Below, one piece after another: positions 53,984-64,000 of a DNA stretch of 64,000 bases (position 1 is the first letter of the stretch; each line of letters begins with the position of its first letter). The position numbers and the translations under genes are program-made. The notes beneath the pieces were generated by a model. That model was not told where the DNA came from. It saw only the letters and a program-made list of their open reading frames with translations, and made no database searches. This stretch comes from Coix lacryma-jobi var. lacryma-jobi (taxonomy: Eukaryota; Streptophyta; Magnoliopsida; Poales; Poaceae), in the NCBI GenBank assembly GCA_009763385.1, contig CM019831.1:87641845-87705844 (forward strand), written 5' to 3'.

Positions 53984-55707
53984 GGTATGGTTTTACTTTT
54001 AATTTTTCCCTTCAATTTTCTCTTTTTCAAATAAATAACATATGTCATGCATGTAACTAAAAAAAATCAGTTATCATTAGTTTTATGCACAGGTATATGT
54101 TAACTTAGTTAGAATAATAAAACATCATAATAGGATAGTTTCCCTTTTCACAACATTAGATAGTTTCCCTTTTTAATAAAATGAGAACAAGAGCTCCGAC
54201 TGAGAAGAAGATCTTTCACCAAGCAAGAAGCCAGCTTGGGGAGACTCCCGCTCTGATAAGGTATGTCTCAAGCCTACACTTTACATTCAGTTCTTAAATT
54301 CTATATCTTTTGAATGTCACATGCTTGCCTAAATAACCATTCCATGAATAAAATTGATAAAATCTGCTTAAACAAGTTGAAACCTGAATAAGATTTGAAA
54401 TATGTCATGCAAATGCTATTGTTATGGTTTGAATAACTGGTCTTATCTAAGTTGTAGCTTTTGTGGGTTGCACATGCTTTAACTGAAATAATGCTTAGTG
54501 AGTAAAGTTAGTAAGAAATGGAGTAATTCTTTAAACTTGCTAAGGTGAAATTAGGACCCAATCTGGAGGATTTCTTTTAAAAATTATGAAAACCTTGCTA
54601 AAAGTTCCTCCTAGATTTTATCCCATCCCACCACCAGCCAAATATTTGTTAGTCATTAGTCAAAACCACAAAGAGCTTTGTCTGTGTTGAGCTTTGTTAG
54701 ACCTCATAGATCTTAGTAGAGAAGCTTATCATATCTTTTGAATCAAGATTCACACACCCACCATAAATTGCCTACTTTCCACTTTGGAAGTTTGCAACAA
54801 CCAAATAAATTGCTCATTCTCTACACTGGAGATATGCAATACCTTGCCAAACGTCCCATTGCTAGCCTTATGCTATTCCTACACTGGAAATAAGCATTTC
54901 TCTCCGTTTCCCTACTCATTTCAAAAAAATCCTTTCCTATAGATATCTGGGGAAATCTAGAGCTAAAAAAGAGAGAGAGAGAGATACAAAAAAAAATTGA
55001 GCAAAGTAGCTCAAGAAAGGACTATGTCCTAAGAAAAAAAATTGAGCAAAGTAGCTCAAGAGAGGACTATGTCCTAAGAAAATGTGAGGACACATCTTTT
55101 GTTTACTCACTATGTGTCCAAAAAAAAAGAAGAGAGAGAGAGAATTATCTTTAGCTCTAGACCCCAGAAATTAACTAGGAAGGATTATGAATTATCCCTC
55201 TATACACTTCCACATAACCACACATGCACATCTTGATCAATTTTTATGATTTGCTGCTCCTTATGATCTGAGTGTCTAGCTTAGCAATAAACATCAGGCA
55301 ATTTGCTCATGATTCTTAGCCTACCTATAGCTCCACATATCATTCTTTAGAAATAGGAAAGGCTATATTTTGGCCTAAGTGAGGATTTAAACACCATTGA
55401 GTGATTGAGTGAATCTTGGAGGACTTAAGCAAGTTGTTATCTTTTGAAAACCTTGAAAAATCTCCAGACAAAATCCTAGTCAAACCTAAGCGAGATAAAA
55501 GTTTCCTATCTACTGCTTTATTTCACTCCTGCATGTTTGAAGTGAAAAGCTATAAGCCCCACATTGCTATGATTAATGATATATGCTAAGTTATTTCTCA
55601 CTATACAATATGCACTTGCATACATCTCAAGTTGCTATCTATTTTATGCTCAATGCTTAAACCGCATTGTTGCTCGAGGACGAGCAACAGGTTAGCTTGG
55701 GGGAGCT
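53984..55707 (+). other. Athila A non-coding internal region with hairpin chain
   Basis: AT-rich, no ORF of note. Three consecutive hairpins with TACACTGG or CACTTTGG loops lie at 54766-54897. A tandem pair of about 50-bp units (near 54990-55082), each with TTGAGC/GCTCAA and AGGAC/GTCCT hairpins, lies between longer CTAGAGCTAAA/TTTAGCTCTAG arms (about 54957 and 55152). The PPT TTGGGGGAGC is at about 55697-55706. Confidence 0.7.
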
Positions 55708-57690
55708 TGTTGATGGTCCTTAAACACCCATTTTACCATCAACAGTTGACCCTAAATTCACCAAAAAGGCATGAAATGTAGTCAAATAGGTTTCAAACTA
55801 ACCAAATTCCACATGTCCATAGATTTTTATTTGAATGCAGGAATTTGGACCAAATTAGGACATTTGAACCACCAGAGGCCAAACCCACTCAGCAGGGCCC
55901 AATTGGGCCTTAGGGAAGTGGCGCCCGCCACCCCTAGGTGGCGCCCGCCACAAGGGTGAGGCCCAGAATTCCCCCTGCCACGTCACTGATCCATGTGACT
56001 ACCCCAAGGCCAAATCTTGGCCCTTGGTCACTAGGTCGGTTTTATCGGAGGGCTACGGAGGGGAGTGGCATGGATCATGACCTAAGTCGGTTGCTAGGAT
56101 ATGCAACCGACCTCCAAACCGCCTTGGACAACCACCTGGAGGCCGTAGGATCAGTGATGATGCATCCAACGGCCAGTGGACTAGCGGCCGCCAGTAGGGG
56201 GTGGCGCCCGCCACCTGACCTAACCCTAGGTCGGTTGGCTGCCCCCTATAAGTACCCCCGTCACTCCTCAAGATTATAAATACCCCCCTGGTGGCACCAC
56301 TTCATTCGTACCATCCCGTACCATCACATCCCAGTATATCCCAGAGAAACACCAAGCAAGAGAAGCAAGTGAGAGTTAGGTTAGAAGCTCAGAGAGCTTA
56401 GGCCAGTATGTAGCCAGTAGAGCAAGGCATCTTGGCCCTCGGGGTAGCGCTGCTCAAGGCTTAGCTCAAGAGTAGAGGCATGCGAGTGATCGGTCCTGGA
56501 GCTGGGAAGAGTCTTCCTTCATCTCCAGTTCAGGTTTTGCTCTTGTTACTCAAGCACTTTACTATATTATATTTCATCATTTCAAGTATTACTTTATTCT
56601 ACTTATCAGTATTGAGTGGTATACTTGATTGATTGTTTGAGTGCCTAGGTATCCTACAGATCAATTCACTTAGCCATAGTAGTTAATCTCTAGTGAGCTT
56701 AGTGTTTGATCTTTGCCAATAGGTTGCTTAGTTAGTTTAGTGTTTATCTTATTAAGTCAAGTATTTGCTCTGACGTCCGCAAGGGTGTCTCTATTCAAAG
56801 CTAGGGTAGAGATAGTTAGAATATAATTAAGTGTGGTGCTTAGTTATAGACTTACCTTCAGATACGGCTGGACCCCCGGATAGCTGTGGTAGCAAGCAGG
56901 TGGTGACAGCCCTGTGCGCCTTGAATTCCACCACGTAGTTGGCCCAGTTTAACAGTAAGGCTCATTGTGCTAGCGTTCAACCTAAGTAAGTGGTAAAGGC
57001 TAGTACGCCTCGATACTTGACAAGATAGGAATAAAACTTTACTCTCAACTTAGTTGCTTTATTGACTTTTGCCTGCCTTGCTTCGTAACTATCTTGCTTC
57101 GTAGTTATCTTGCTTTGTGGTTATCTAGGAGTAGTTAGTAGTTAGTTAGTTATCCTTAGTTATCCTAATCCCTTTATCCACCTATCCATCCACCTTACCT
57201 TAGCCATCCATTTCATCCTTACCTATCCACTCATATATTCTTTCTAGCCTTCCATCCCCTCTCTTCCCTTCTCTCCTTTTCCCTTTTCTCTTTTCTTCGA
57301 CTCTCATCCCCTCCTTGACTCAACTCATACACCACCCTAGCCTTCCCTTGGGATCAAATAAATCGACACCTGGTACTCCCAGGCGAAGTGCTACTACGAT
57401 AGTTTTGTGCGCTTGCAGAATCTCCTCCTGGTAGATTGCAACCTCTCTAGCTAGCTCCTACTAGTGTCGGGATTGACAACCCCGCTTGGCATTAGTAGAT
57501 AGCTGCTTTAGCTCCACTCCTTTAGGTATAGTGACCGGACTTGCTACAAGCACTTCTGACGCCGTTGCCAGGAATAGATTTCATAGTCTACTCCTAGTAA
57601 CAACGTTAGCAAGTGCCAATAAGCATTTCTGGGCCGTTACCGGGGATAGTTGCCTAGCTCTATCTTTAGTGAAGCTAAGAACTACCAACA
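55708..57690 (+). repeat. Athila A 3' LTR
   Basis: 1983 bp, TGTTGATGG to CTACCAACA. U3 holds palindrome pairs at 55918-55951 and 56186-56214. Fossil PBS copies lie at 57557-57574 and 57630-57646 in U5. Short ORFs inside are not supported. Confidence 0.93.
56275..56281 (+). promoter_or_regulatory. TATA box of the Athila A LTR
   Basis: TATAAAT, with a second TATAAGT at 56247-56253. A pair of GC palindromes ends at 56214, 33 and 61 bp upstream. Confidence 0.65.
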
Positions 57691-58694
57691 GCGGCCGCCA
57701 CCTAGGGCTGGCGCCCGCCACCACACTCACCCCCCTGACCTAACCCCAGGTCCATAAGTACCCCCCTAGGTCCCTTAGGCAATAAATAGGACCCCCCGAG
57801 CTCATTTGTACTCAGACCTCACCTCATTAGTCCCACTCTCTTGTAAGTGAAGCTCTGGTGAAGTAACACTCTAGTTGAGAGACTTAGAGTGAGAGCAAGA
57901 GTGAAGAAGAGAAGAGTTGGAGTTGTAATAGAGGATCTTCCAAGTCTCTGGTATAATTCCAAGTCTTTCTTCATTTATCTTAATGTTCTTCTACTTTCAG
58001 CATTTACTTTAAGTTCTTTACTTATTGTTCTTGTTGAGTGCTTTCGATCATAGATAACTTAGTATTTAGTTTGTATCTAGTTTGGGTTCTTCGCTGAGTA
58101 ATCAGTGCTCTAGTTTTGGATGCAAGATTAGAGTAGTATATATTAGTGTAAGCGTGGTGCTTAGACTAGTTATACCTTAGTTTGTGGCTAGCCCCCCGGA
58201 TAGCTGTGGTAGCAAACAGGTGGTGACAGCCCGGGGAGCCTTGAATTCCACCACGTAGTGGGGTTAGTTCTTAAATCATAAACCTCGTTGTGCACGTCTG
58301 AGGTAAATAGTCCAGAGGGTGTGTACAGTTCGAAGAACTAGATAAAACCTTTATTGCTAAGTTAGTTGTGATCGTAAGTGTGTAGGAAAACATTAATCTG
58401 TTCATCGGCCAGACCCCGCCGATTTAGTTTAGTTAGTCTTTCTTTCTTCTTCTTTTTAGTAGTAGTAGAAACCAACCCCCGTTCATACATTTCGATCAAC
58501 CTTGCTAGAGTCACTAGTTGTTCATAGCAGTTCTAGTGTTAGTTCTGCCATAGTAGCTTCCCTGTGGAAATAAATACGATACTAGGTTACTCCCGGGTGA
58601 AGTGCTACAATTGACTTATTCTGTGCGCTTGCAGAATTTACCAATAGTCATAAGAATAGTTAGTTATACTTCTTACATTAAGAAGTACCAACAA
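57691..58694 (+). repeat. Athila B 5' LTR, right part
   Basis: Starts in the middle of a GC palindrome pair (57691-57722), has AATAAATAGG near 57781, resembles Athila A LTR around GGATAGCTGTGGTAGCAA (58198), and ends AGTACCAACA. It is diverged from Athila A, so a different subfamily. Confidence 0.82.
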
Positions 58695-58702
58695 GCCTTT
58701 CT

Positions 58703-58793
58703 GGCGACGTTGTCGGGGATAGATTTCATAGTCTACTCCTAGTAACGACGTTAGCAAGAGTCAATAAGCATTTCTGGCGCCGTTGCCGGGGAA
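58703..58793 (+). promoter_or_regulatory. Two primer-binding sites of Athila B
   Basis: At the LTR edge an imperfect copy TGGCGACGTTGTCGGGGA (58703-58720), and 73 bp on the perfect tRNA-Asp complement TGGCGCCGTTGCCGGGGA (58776-58793). The spacer is the same as that between the two fossil copies inside Athila A LTRs. Confidence 0.85.
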
Positions 58794-58894
58794 GCAATTG
58801 GCTAGAATTAATTCTTTGTGATTTCTATTGAATTAACCTCTGTAGTTCTAGCGGGTATATACATTGTTCGTTGTTTGTGATCGTTCAAGTAGTC

Positions 58895-61072
58895 ATGGCC
58901 GGATTCAATCTTTCGAGCGACTATCAAGAAGATCCTGAGGCTATTCTTAGGAGAGCGAGAGCTAATCTCACTCCTCCAAGGAAGAACCTGGAGTTTCGCG
59001 AGAGGAGTTCATCAAGACAAGGATCCCAGTCAAAAGTGACTGACGAACCAAGCTGCTCCATCGATCAATCAACATCAACGTCAACCAAAACACTTTGTGA
59101 GTATTCCATGCCTACTCTTGCTCACATTCCAGTGTTACCTTCTACTAGTAATGTAGATTTTGAGCTTAAACCTCATCTAATACGAATGGCTCAAGCTATA
59201 GCATTTAATGGCAAACCTTCCGAGGATGCCAATGCTCACCTCCGGAATTTTCTGGAGATATGTAGTACAATTTCTGTGCAGGGAGTTTCGTAGGATGCCA
59301 TTAGACTTCGTCTTTTTCCATTTTCATTAGTGAAAAAAGCGAAGCAGTGGTTCCTCTTCAACTCTGGACACCTGCTGACATGGGTGAGATGCGCGGATCA
59401 ATTCCTCAACATGTTCTGCCCGATCAGTTGAACTATTCTTTTCCGTAGCAAGATTTCCAACTTTGGACAGGGAGACGAACAAATAATCACTGATGCTTGG
59501 GAGAGACTACAAGAGTATGTTGAATACTGTCCTCACCATGGTATGCAAGACTGGTACTTGATCCAGAGCTTCTACCATGGACTCCAGCAAGAATCTCGAC
59601 AACACATTGATGCTGCCGCCGGAGGTGCATACCTCTCTCTCACTGCAGAGAAGGCAACCAAACTGATCGAGACAATGGTGGCAAATCAAGGATGGACAGA
59701 AAAACATGCTAGAGGTATGTCTGAAATTAAGCAAGCTGATCTTGTTACCCTGCAAACTTTGGTAAAATTGCTAGAGCAAAGAATAAATGAGAAGAGAGAT
59801 CGTGCTGCAAAAGAGTACTACGCCAAGCAAAGAGCCGCTTCGTCAAGTGAAGGCCAATAAGAAATTAAGAAAGAGGATGCAAAATCCCTTCTTAATAATG
59901 GTGGCTACGGAGAACCTCCAATTCCAATGATCCAACAATGGAATAATAAAGGTATGCCTCAAACCTCTGTATTTAATTCTCCTATTGGAAAATTAGTTTC
60001 TAATCAAGGTAGAATTAATGATAGAATAAATAATAAATTAATTGAACATGATAAAATGTTAGAAGGAATTTATGCTAAACTGAAAGATTTTTCTGAAGCA
60101 TTTAAGGAACAAAATAATTTTAATAAGAGATTAGAGCAAACAGTAGATAACATTAAATCTCAAATTAAATACTATGAGGAGGTAAAAGTTGTAACCACGA
60201 GAGGTGGTAAATCCACTCGTGATCCACCTCATCCTAATTTGGTTCCTAGTAGTAATTCGGTTGCAAAGAAAAATATTGTTAATGTTGAAGAAGACGAAGA
60301 AGAGGAGACCCCAGCTGAACCTTCATCCAAGGTACGAACTGCTCCTCGTGAATTCTATGATACACATGTATTACCTTTTCCAGATCGAAACAGAAATTCG
60401 ACGGAAGACGACCAATTTAATAAATTCATCGAGGTAATTCAAAAATTATATATACATGTGCCATTTATTGACGCTATGCAGGTTCCAACTTATGCAAAAC
60501 ATTTGAGAGACATGCTCAATAAGAAGAAACCAATTCCAAGTAGGGATGTGGTTAAATTGACCGAAGATTGCAGTGCGGTCATTTTAAACCAACTCCCAGA
60601 AAAGAAGAAAGACCCAGGAAATCCAACGATTGCATGTTCAATTGGAGAGCAGCACTTCGAGCATGCACTCTGTGATCTGGGAGCAAGCGTCAGTGTCATG
60701 CCAGAGGTAATATATGATAAATTAAATCATCATACCTTGTTCCCTACTTCTATGTGTTTGCAGCTAGCCGATCAATCGCTCCGATATCCCACGGGAATAG
60801 CAGAGAATATTCCGGTGAAAATCTGGAATCTCTTTGTCCTGGTGGATTTTGTGGTTTTGGATATTAATCCCGACCACCGAACGCCATTGATCTTGGGACG
60901 GCCATTTCTGAACACTGCAAAAGCCACCATTGATGTAGGAGCTGGAGAAATTCAGCTCCACATCAGTGGAAAGGAGGAGAAATTCCACTTCCCACCGCGA
61001 CCGGAAAAACACCCGTCATCAAGGTTCGTCGGTGCCTACATTCATCCACAACCACCACGAAGGCAACACTAA
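58895..61072 (+). pseudogene. Athila B gag-protease
   Basis: One frame from ATG 58895 to 61072, broken by TAG 59291-59293 (likely from CAG), TGA 59429-59431 and TAA 59858-59860. The capsid region (VDFELKPHLIRMAQA; ERLQEYVEYCPHHGMQDW) and DAAAGGAYLSL match Athila A. The knuckle region is not recognised. The protease has CDLGASVSVM (near 60672) and LILGRPFLNT (near 60890). It ends before any RT. The region from 59927 on is uninterrupted for 381 codons. Confidence 0.9.
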
Positions 61073-61954
61073 TCGAGAATCCAAAGCGGATAACCAAGTT
61101 AAGTTAGGCTAAAGTAAGTCTTTATCCCCCCCCCATTTAAATTTTTGTTTTTACTTAAGCAAGTTATTTTTCTGCAAAATAGATGCTTAGTACGGAGATT
61201 AGGTGAAGCCTAGGGGGCTCAGGGCAGCCTTAGGGGTGGCGCCCGCCACCCCATGCTGGCGCCCGCCACCCCATTTGGCCCTTTTCCACTTAGCCAATCA
61301 ACTAGACTATTATCCCTAACTCATAGACTCAAATAACACCAGGAGAGACCCATGCCTTTGCTCTTTTCAATGCACTCATTCACTCCCATGTCTCCTCCTC
61401 TCTCTTCAACTTCACTCCAACTTTTGGACACTTCTCCACTCAAAAATTCTGGTGAGAAGTGATGAGGAGAGCACAAGTGAAAGAAGGAGTGGCTTTGAGT
61501 GGGAATTTCCCACAAAGGGGTGGCGCTCGCCACTTTTCCCTGGAGCCCGCCACCTCAATTTTCACATTTCTGCACGAAACTGCTCCCGAGTAAGTTTCCC
61601 ACCATCCTTGGTATAAAGTATGACCAGGATGAAGAAGTGGTCTTTGAAATTTTCAGCCCACTTGCCCCATTTAGGAGGTTACACTCTTTGCACTTTGCAC
61701 CGACACTGCCACTTTATTCCCCACTTGGAATTTCAGTGGACATTACAAGGGAAACTCATGTGTCGGTTGCAGACAAAATTGGGCAAGGTGGGGTGGCGCC
61801 TGCCACTTATTCTTGGCGCCCGCCAGGTGGGAGGGGCTCTCAGCCTTCCCCCTTCCATCCTCAGCCTATAAATACTACCCACACCCCATGCAAGTTCCTG
61901 CACCTCACTCAAAACACAAAAACACCAACCACCTGGAGCACTAGCAAGAGAGTC
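61073..61954 (+). promoter_or_regulatory. Internal promoter-like region of Athila B
   Basis: Three GC palindrome pairs (61236-61268, 61520-61552, 61793-61825), a TATAAAT at 61867-61873 and an A/C-rich apparent leader up to an ATG at 61955. No coding sequence recognised. The layout mimics an LTR promoter although no LTR ends are visible. Promoter function is inference. Confidence 0.55.
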
Positions 61955-62074
61955 ATGGGCCCTCTCAAGAGCTTCTTCACCAGCAAGAAGAAGAAGAGTA
62001 AGGGTGAGGGAAGTTCGTCGAGGGCAAACACTCACATTCGCTTTGCTGGGAGTGATGAGGAGAGTGCCGGGTGG

Positions 62075-62079
62075 GGTAC
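62075..62079. other. Target-site duplication GGTAC of the solo LTR, left copy
   Basis: Repeats at 63574-63578. It shows that the intervening 1494 bp came from one integration followed by loss of the internal region. Confidence 0.93.
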
Positions 62080-62718
62080 TGTTGGTATAAATTAACGCAC
62101 ACTCTACTTTATCCGCAAGCGCACAGATAAGATCTACCGAAGTAGCACATCACCGGAGTAACCCAGTTTTAATATCGAACCCAAAGGAACGGATAGTGTT
62201 AAGTCTTAAAGTCTAACCCCTGAGTAGCTAACAAGGACGGAGAATGTAGAAGTATAGAGGGGATCATTAAGGCGGTCTAAATCCAATTCAAGAGTGATAT
62301 GTTTATATTATTCTTAGTGGGGAAGTTGCCATAAAAGGTCACAAACAGAGTATGAGTCTTTTATGCAAATGTATAATCCTACCCAGCCTACACACGGGTA
62401 AGTGGACTATAGAACAATAAACAAGGCTATAAGAGTCACCCTTGCGAACAACCACTACTACCGGCGTTATAGGAGGCATATATGAGCTATCAAGTCTAAG
62501 CACCACGCTTACACTATCCAACTACTCTAACTCTAGAATGACTAGAATTAAAGTACTCAAAAGAGAGTCATAAATCTTTAAGAATAATAAGAACAATAGC
62601 TCAAACTTAAATATAGACGTTGATTACCGAAACAATCGCTGAAGTTGATGATGAACTTGAATCCATAGGTACAAGATGAAGAAGTGGATCCGACAGGCCG
62701 GAGCTCCTTCTTGATCTC

Positions 62719-62721
<3 letters not shown>

Positions 62722-62795
<74 letters not shown>
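62722..62795. repeat. (CT)n microsatellite
   Basis: About 74 bp of uninterrupted CT repeat inside the solo LTR, in the part transcribed as R/U5 if the orientation is right. Confidence 0.95.
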
Positions 62796-62798
<3 letters not shown>

Positions 62799-63020
62799 AG
62801 TTCTAGTATAAGACTAGGTTCTAAACCTAAACTAGAGGGGTAACTAGTCTTCTACTTGATAGCTGGCTCTTGATCACAACTAGATGAACTAGATCTAATT
62901 CTAGATGAACTAGAAGAGATTCATCTAGAGGGACCTCTACTTCTAATTGAAACCCTAGTTTCTGATGTGGAGATGAATAATGAAGATGGAGATGCCTGGA
63001 GAGGGGGGGTCTGGAGTTGC

Positions 63021-63027
63021 TTATATA
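63021..63027 (-). promoter_or_regulatory. TATA box of the solo LTR
   Basis: TATATAA on the minus strand, downstream (in that orientation) of the GACCGGTC pair at 63189-63217. Confidence 0.6.
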
Positions 63028-64000
63028 GCCCGAGGTGGAGTAGAGGGCAAGGAATCGCCATGTCATCGATCCGCGTCTCGTTTATCGCCCACCGTTGGAT
63101 CAAACCGACTTCAGGGACGGTGGAGATGCATCCTAGGAGGCGGTGGAAGAAGGTTCCAGAAGGCGGAGGCGAAATGGCCTCCGTGGCCGACCGGTCGGTC
63201 TCCATGTGGGACCGGTCGGTCTGGCCCAGTGGGCCCACGTGGTGGCCCGCCTCGTGGTGTCTTCTGGTGTCTTCTAGATCATTCTTTTGCAGATTTCGTT
63301 GCGAAATTAATATCTTTTCATCCGGGACTCCGAATATAACAAATGATATGTCCGTTTTGATCGTCTCGACGAGCTCTTTGCAATGGTGTACTCCAATTCA
63401 TCACTTGAGATACTTTTATATGGTAAAAACATGGATGTCCTACAAAATAAGTGAGAGCACCAAAACTCGTGGAACTTGTTAGTTTCAAACCCTACAACTA
63501 TGCTTTGTAATTCATTTAGTGTCATTTCATGCAATAGTTGTTGGCTAATTATGTGCATTAGTGAGCGTCAACAGGTACTCCATCCACCAACAAAATGTCG
63601 GTGGATCGGAACTCTCCGCCCACACACCAGGCCGGACCGACCATCCGCGTCCTGAACTCCGTCAATGATATCATCTGGCAGAGTGATCGGGAACGGCAGG
63701 CCCGGAACATCCTCATTGAGAGGGAGTTCATTCACGCCTGCCACATCGACGATAACTTGCTAAGTCGCACTGGTATGGACAATGAGTTTCTCTATAACTT
63801 TCGAACCTTGGGATGTGAAGATGCATGGAAGGTTAATGAGGAGGGAATCCTTCCCCTCACAATGGAATTTTTGGCCACAATGCAAATATCTGCTAATCAC
63901 ATAAAATTTTGGCTTTTTAATGAAGAACATTCTTTAACATGGAAGCAGTTCAGCAAGAATTTAAACTTTGATGATTCATGCTTGCTGAGCTTGGAATCTG

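Larger units (their letters stand above)
51169..57690 (+). mobile_element. Athila A: gag-protease-only Ty3/gypsy element
   Basis: Remnant 5' LTR, perfect tRNA-Asp PBS, gag-protease pseudogene, 1.7 kb of non-coding DNA, PPT and full 3' LTR. The PBS and gag type place it in the Athila lineage. No RT, RNase H or integrase found. It interrupts the Athila B LTR at 57690/57691; its left end is lost with the copia-2 rearrangement, so no TSD can be checked. Confidence 0.88.
62080..63573 (-). mobile_element. Solo LTR, minus orientation
   Basis: 1494 bp, plus-strand ends TGTTGGTATA and GCGTCAACA, with a 5-bp TSD. Its plus-strand start, read in reverse (CTTCGGTAGATC, then GTGCGCTTGCGG, then ACCAACA), resembles U5 of the Athila LTRs, giving the orientation. 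A minus-strand TATATAA at 63021-63027 agrees. Inside are a long (CT)n run and a pair of GACCGGTC palindromes. No coding sequence. Confidence 0.88.
57691..64000 (+). mobile_element. Athila B: gag-protease element with a second open frame, partial
   Basis: Right part of its 5' LTR, two PBS copies, gag-protease pseudogene, an internal promoter-like region and an ORF running off the window, with a solo LTR inserted in that ORF. The left end is lost behind Athila A. No RT or integrase is seen between protease and ORF. Confidence 0.82.
61955..64000 (+). pseudogene. Second ORF of Athila B, interrupted by a solo LTR and running off the window
   Basis: From ATG 61955 the frame is open to 62079; setting aside the solo LTR and one TSD copy it continues in register from 63579 to 64000 with no stop, about 182 codons so far. 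The start is Lys/Ser-rich (FFTSKKKKSKGEGSSSR); later come WQSDRERQARNILIEREF and FLATMQISANHIKFWLFNEE. The last part resembles the ORF-1-type protein of ATHILA elements as I remember it; this is a weak assignment. The open frame contrasts with the three stops in the adjacent gag. Confidence 0.6.

Noticed and set aside
62722..62795. Long CT run as a possible GAGA-type control element
   Set aside because: A plain microsatellite explains it; no matching element is visible elsewhere in the window.
1..64000. Host protein-coding or tRNA genes
   Set aside because: No spliced host-like gene, tRNA cloverleaf or rRNA similarity was seen; all sizeable frames are explained by retroelements. A sensitive database search could still reveal fragments.

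Overview
The window is intergenic, repeat-filled nuclear DNA of a plant, almost certainly a grass (Poaceae, probably panicoid; species not determined). Nearly all of it is LTR retrotransposons nested up to five deep. I find no host gene, tRNA, rRNA, CRISPR array or bacterial feature. Edges were set by eye from duplicated LTR ends (TG...CA), 5-bp target-site duplications (TSDs), primer-binding sites (PBS) and polypurine tracts (PPT).

Layout, left to right. 1-2822: the 5' half of a Ty1/copia element on the minus strand (copia-1). 2823-51168: a same-family element on the plus strand (copia-2), joined head-to-head to copia-1 through a fold-back junction with a truncated 5' LTR. Copia-2 holds two insertions. 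A young Ty3/gypsy chromovirus (Tekay/Del-like, 3649-17494, TSD ACAGT) sits in its 5' LTR. A gag-protease-only gypsy element (tentatively Tat-like, 21875-45529, TSD GATGT) sits in its pol gene. That second element is itself interrupted by a tandem chromovirus array (CRM-like, tentative; 25201-39515, TSD ATACT) of form LTR-internal-LTR-internal-LTR on the minus strand. Right of 51168 lie Athila A (to 57690), inserted in the LTR of Athila B (57691 to the window end). A 1.5-kb solo LTR (62080-63573, TSD GGTAC) interrupts a second open frame in Athila B.

Two internal regions are intact: the Tekay-like gag-pol with chromodomain (1487 codons) and one CRM-like gag-pol (1615 codons). These could supply enzymes. 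Copia-1, copia-2, the Tat-like element and both Athilas carry nonsense codons or frameshifts, and the Tat-like element and Athila A show no RT or integrase, so they look like dependents.

Main observations: (1) a small ORF ahead of the Tekay-like gag whose N-terminus resembles the histone H3 tail residue for residue from Met, in an element whose integrase ends in a chromodomain; (2) LTR hairpins with changing stems around an invariant 17-nt loop, and analogous hairpin series in other families; (3) six pairs of GC palindromes at a 20-21 bp pitch in Athila A/B, some close upstream of TATA boxes; (4) a ladder of fossil primer-binding sites inside Athila LTRs, suggesting that U5 grows by priming downstream; (5) a candidate spliced antisense gene in the Tat-like element; (6) the tandem CRM-like array.
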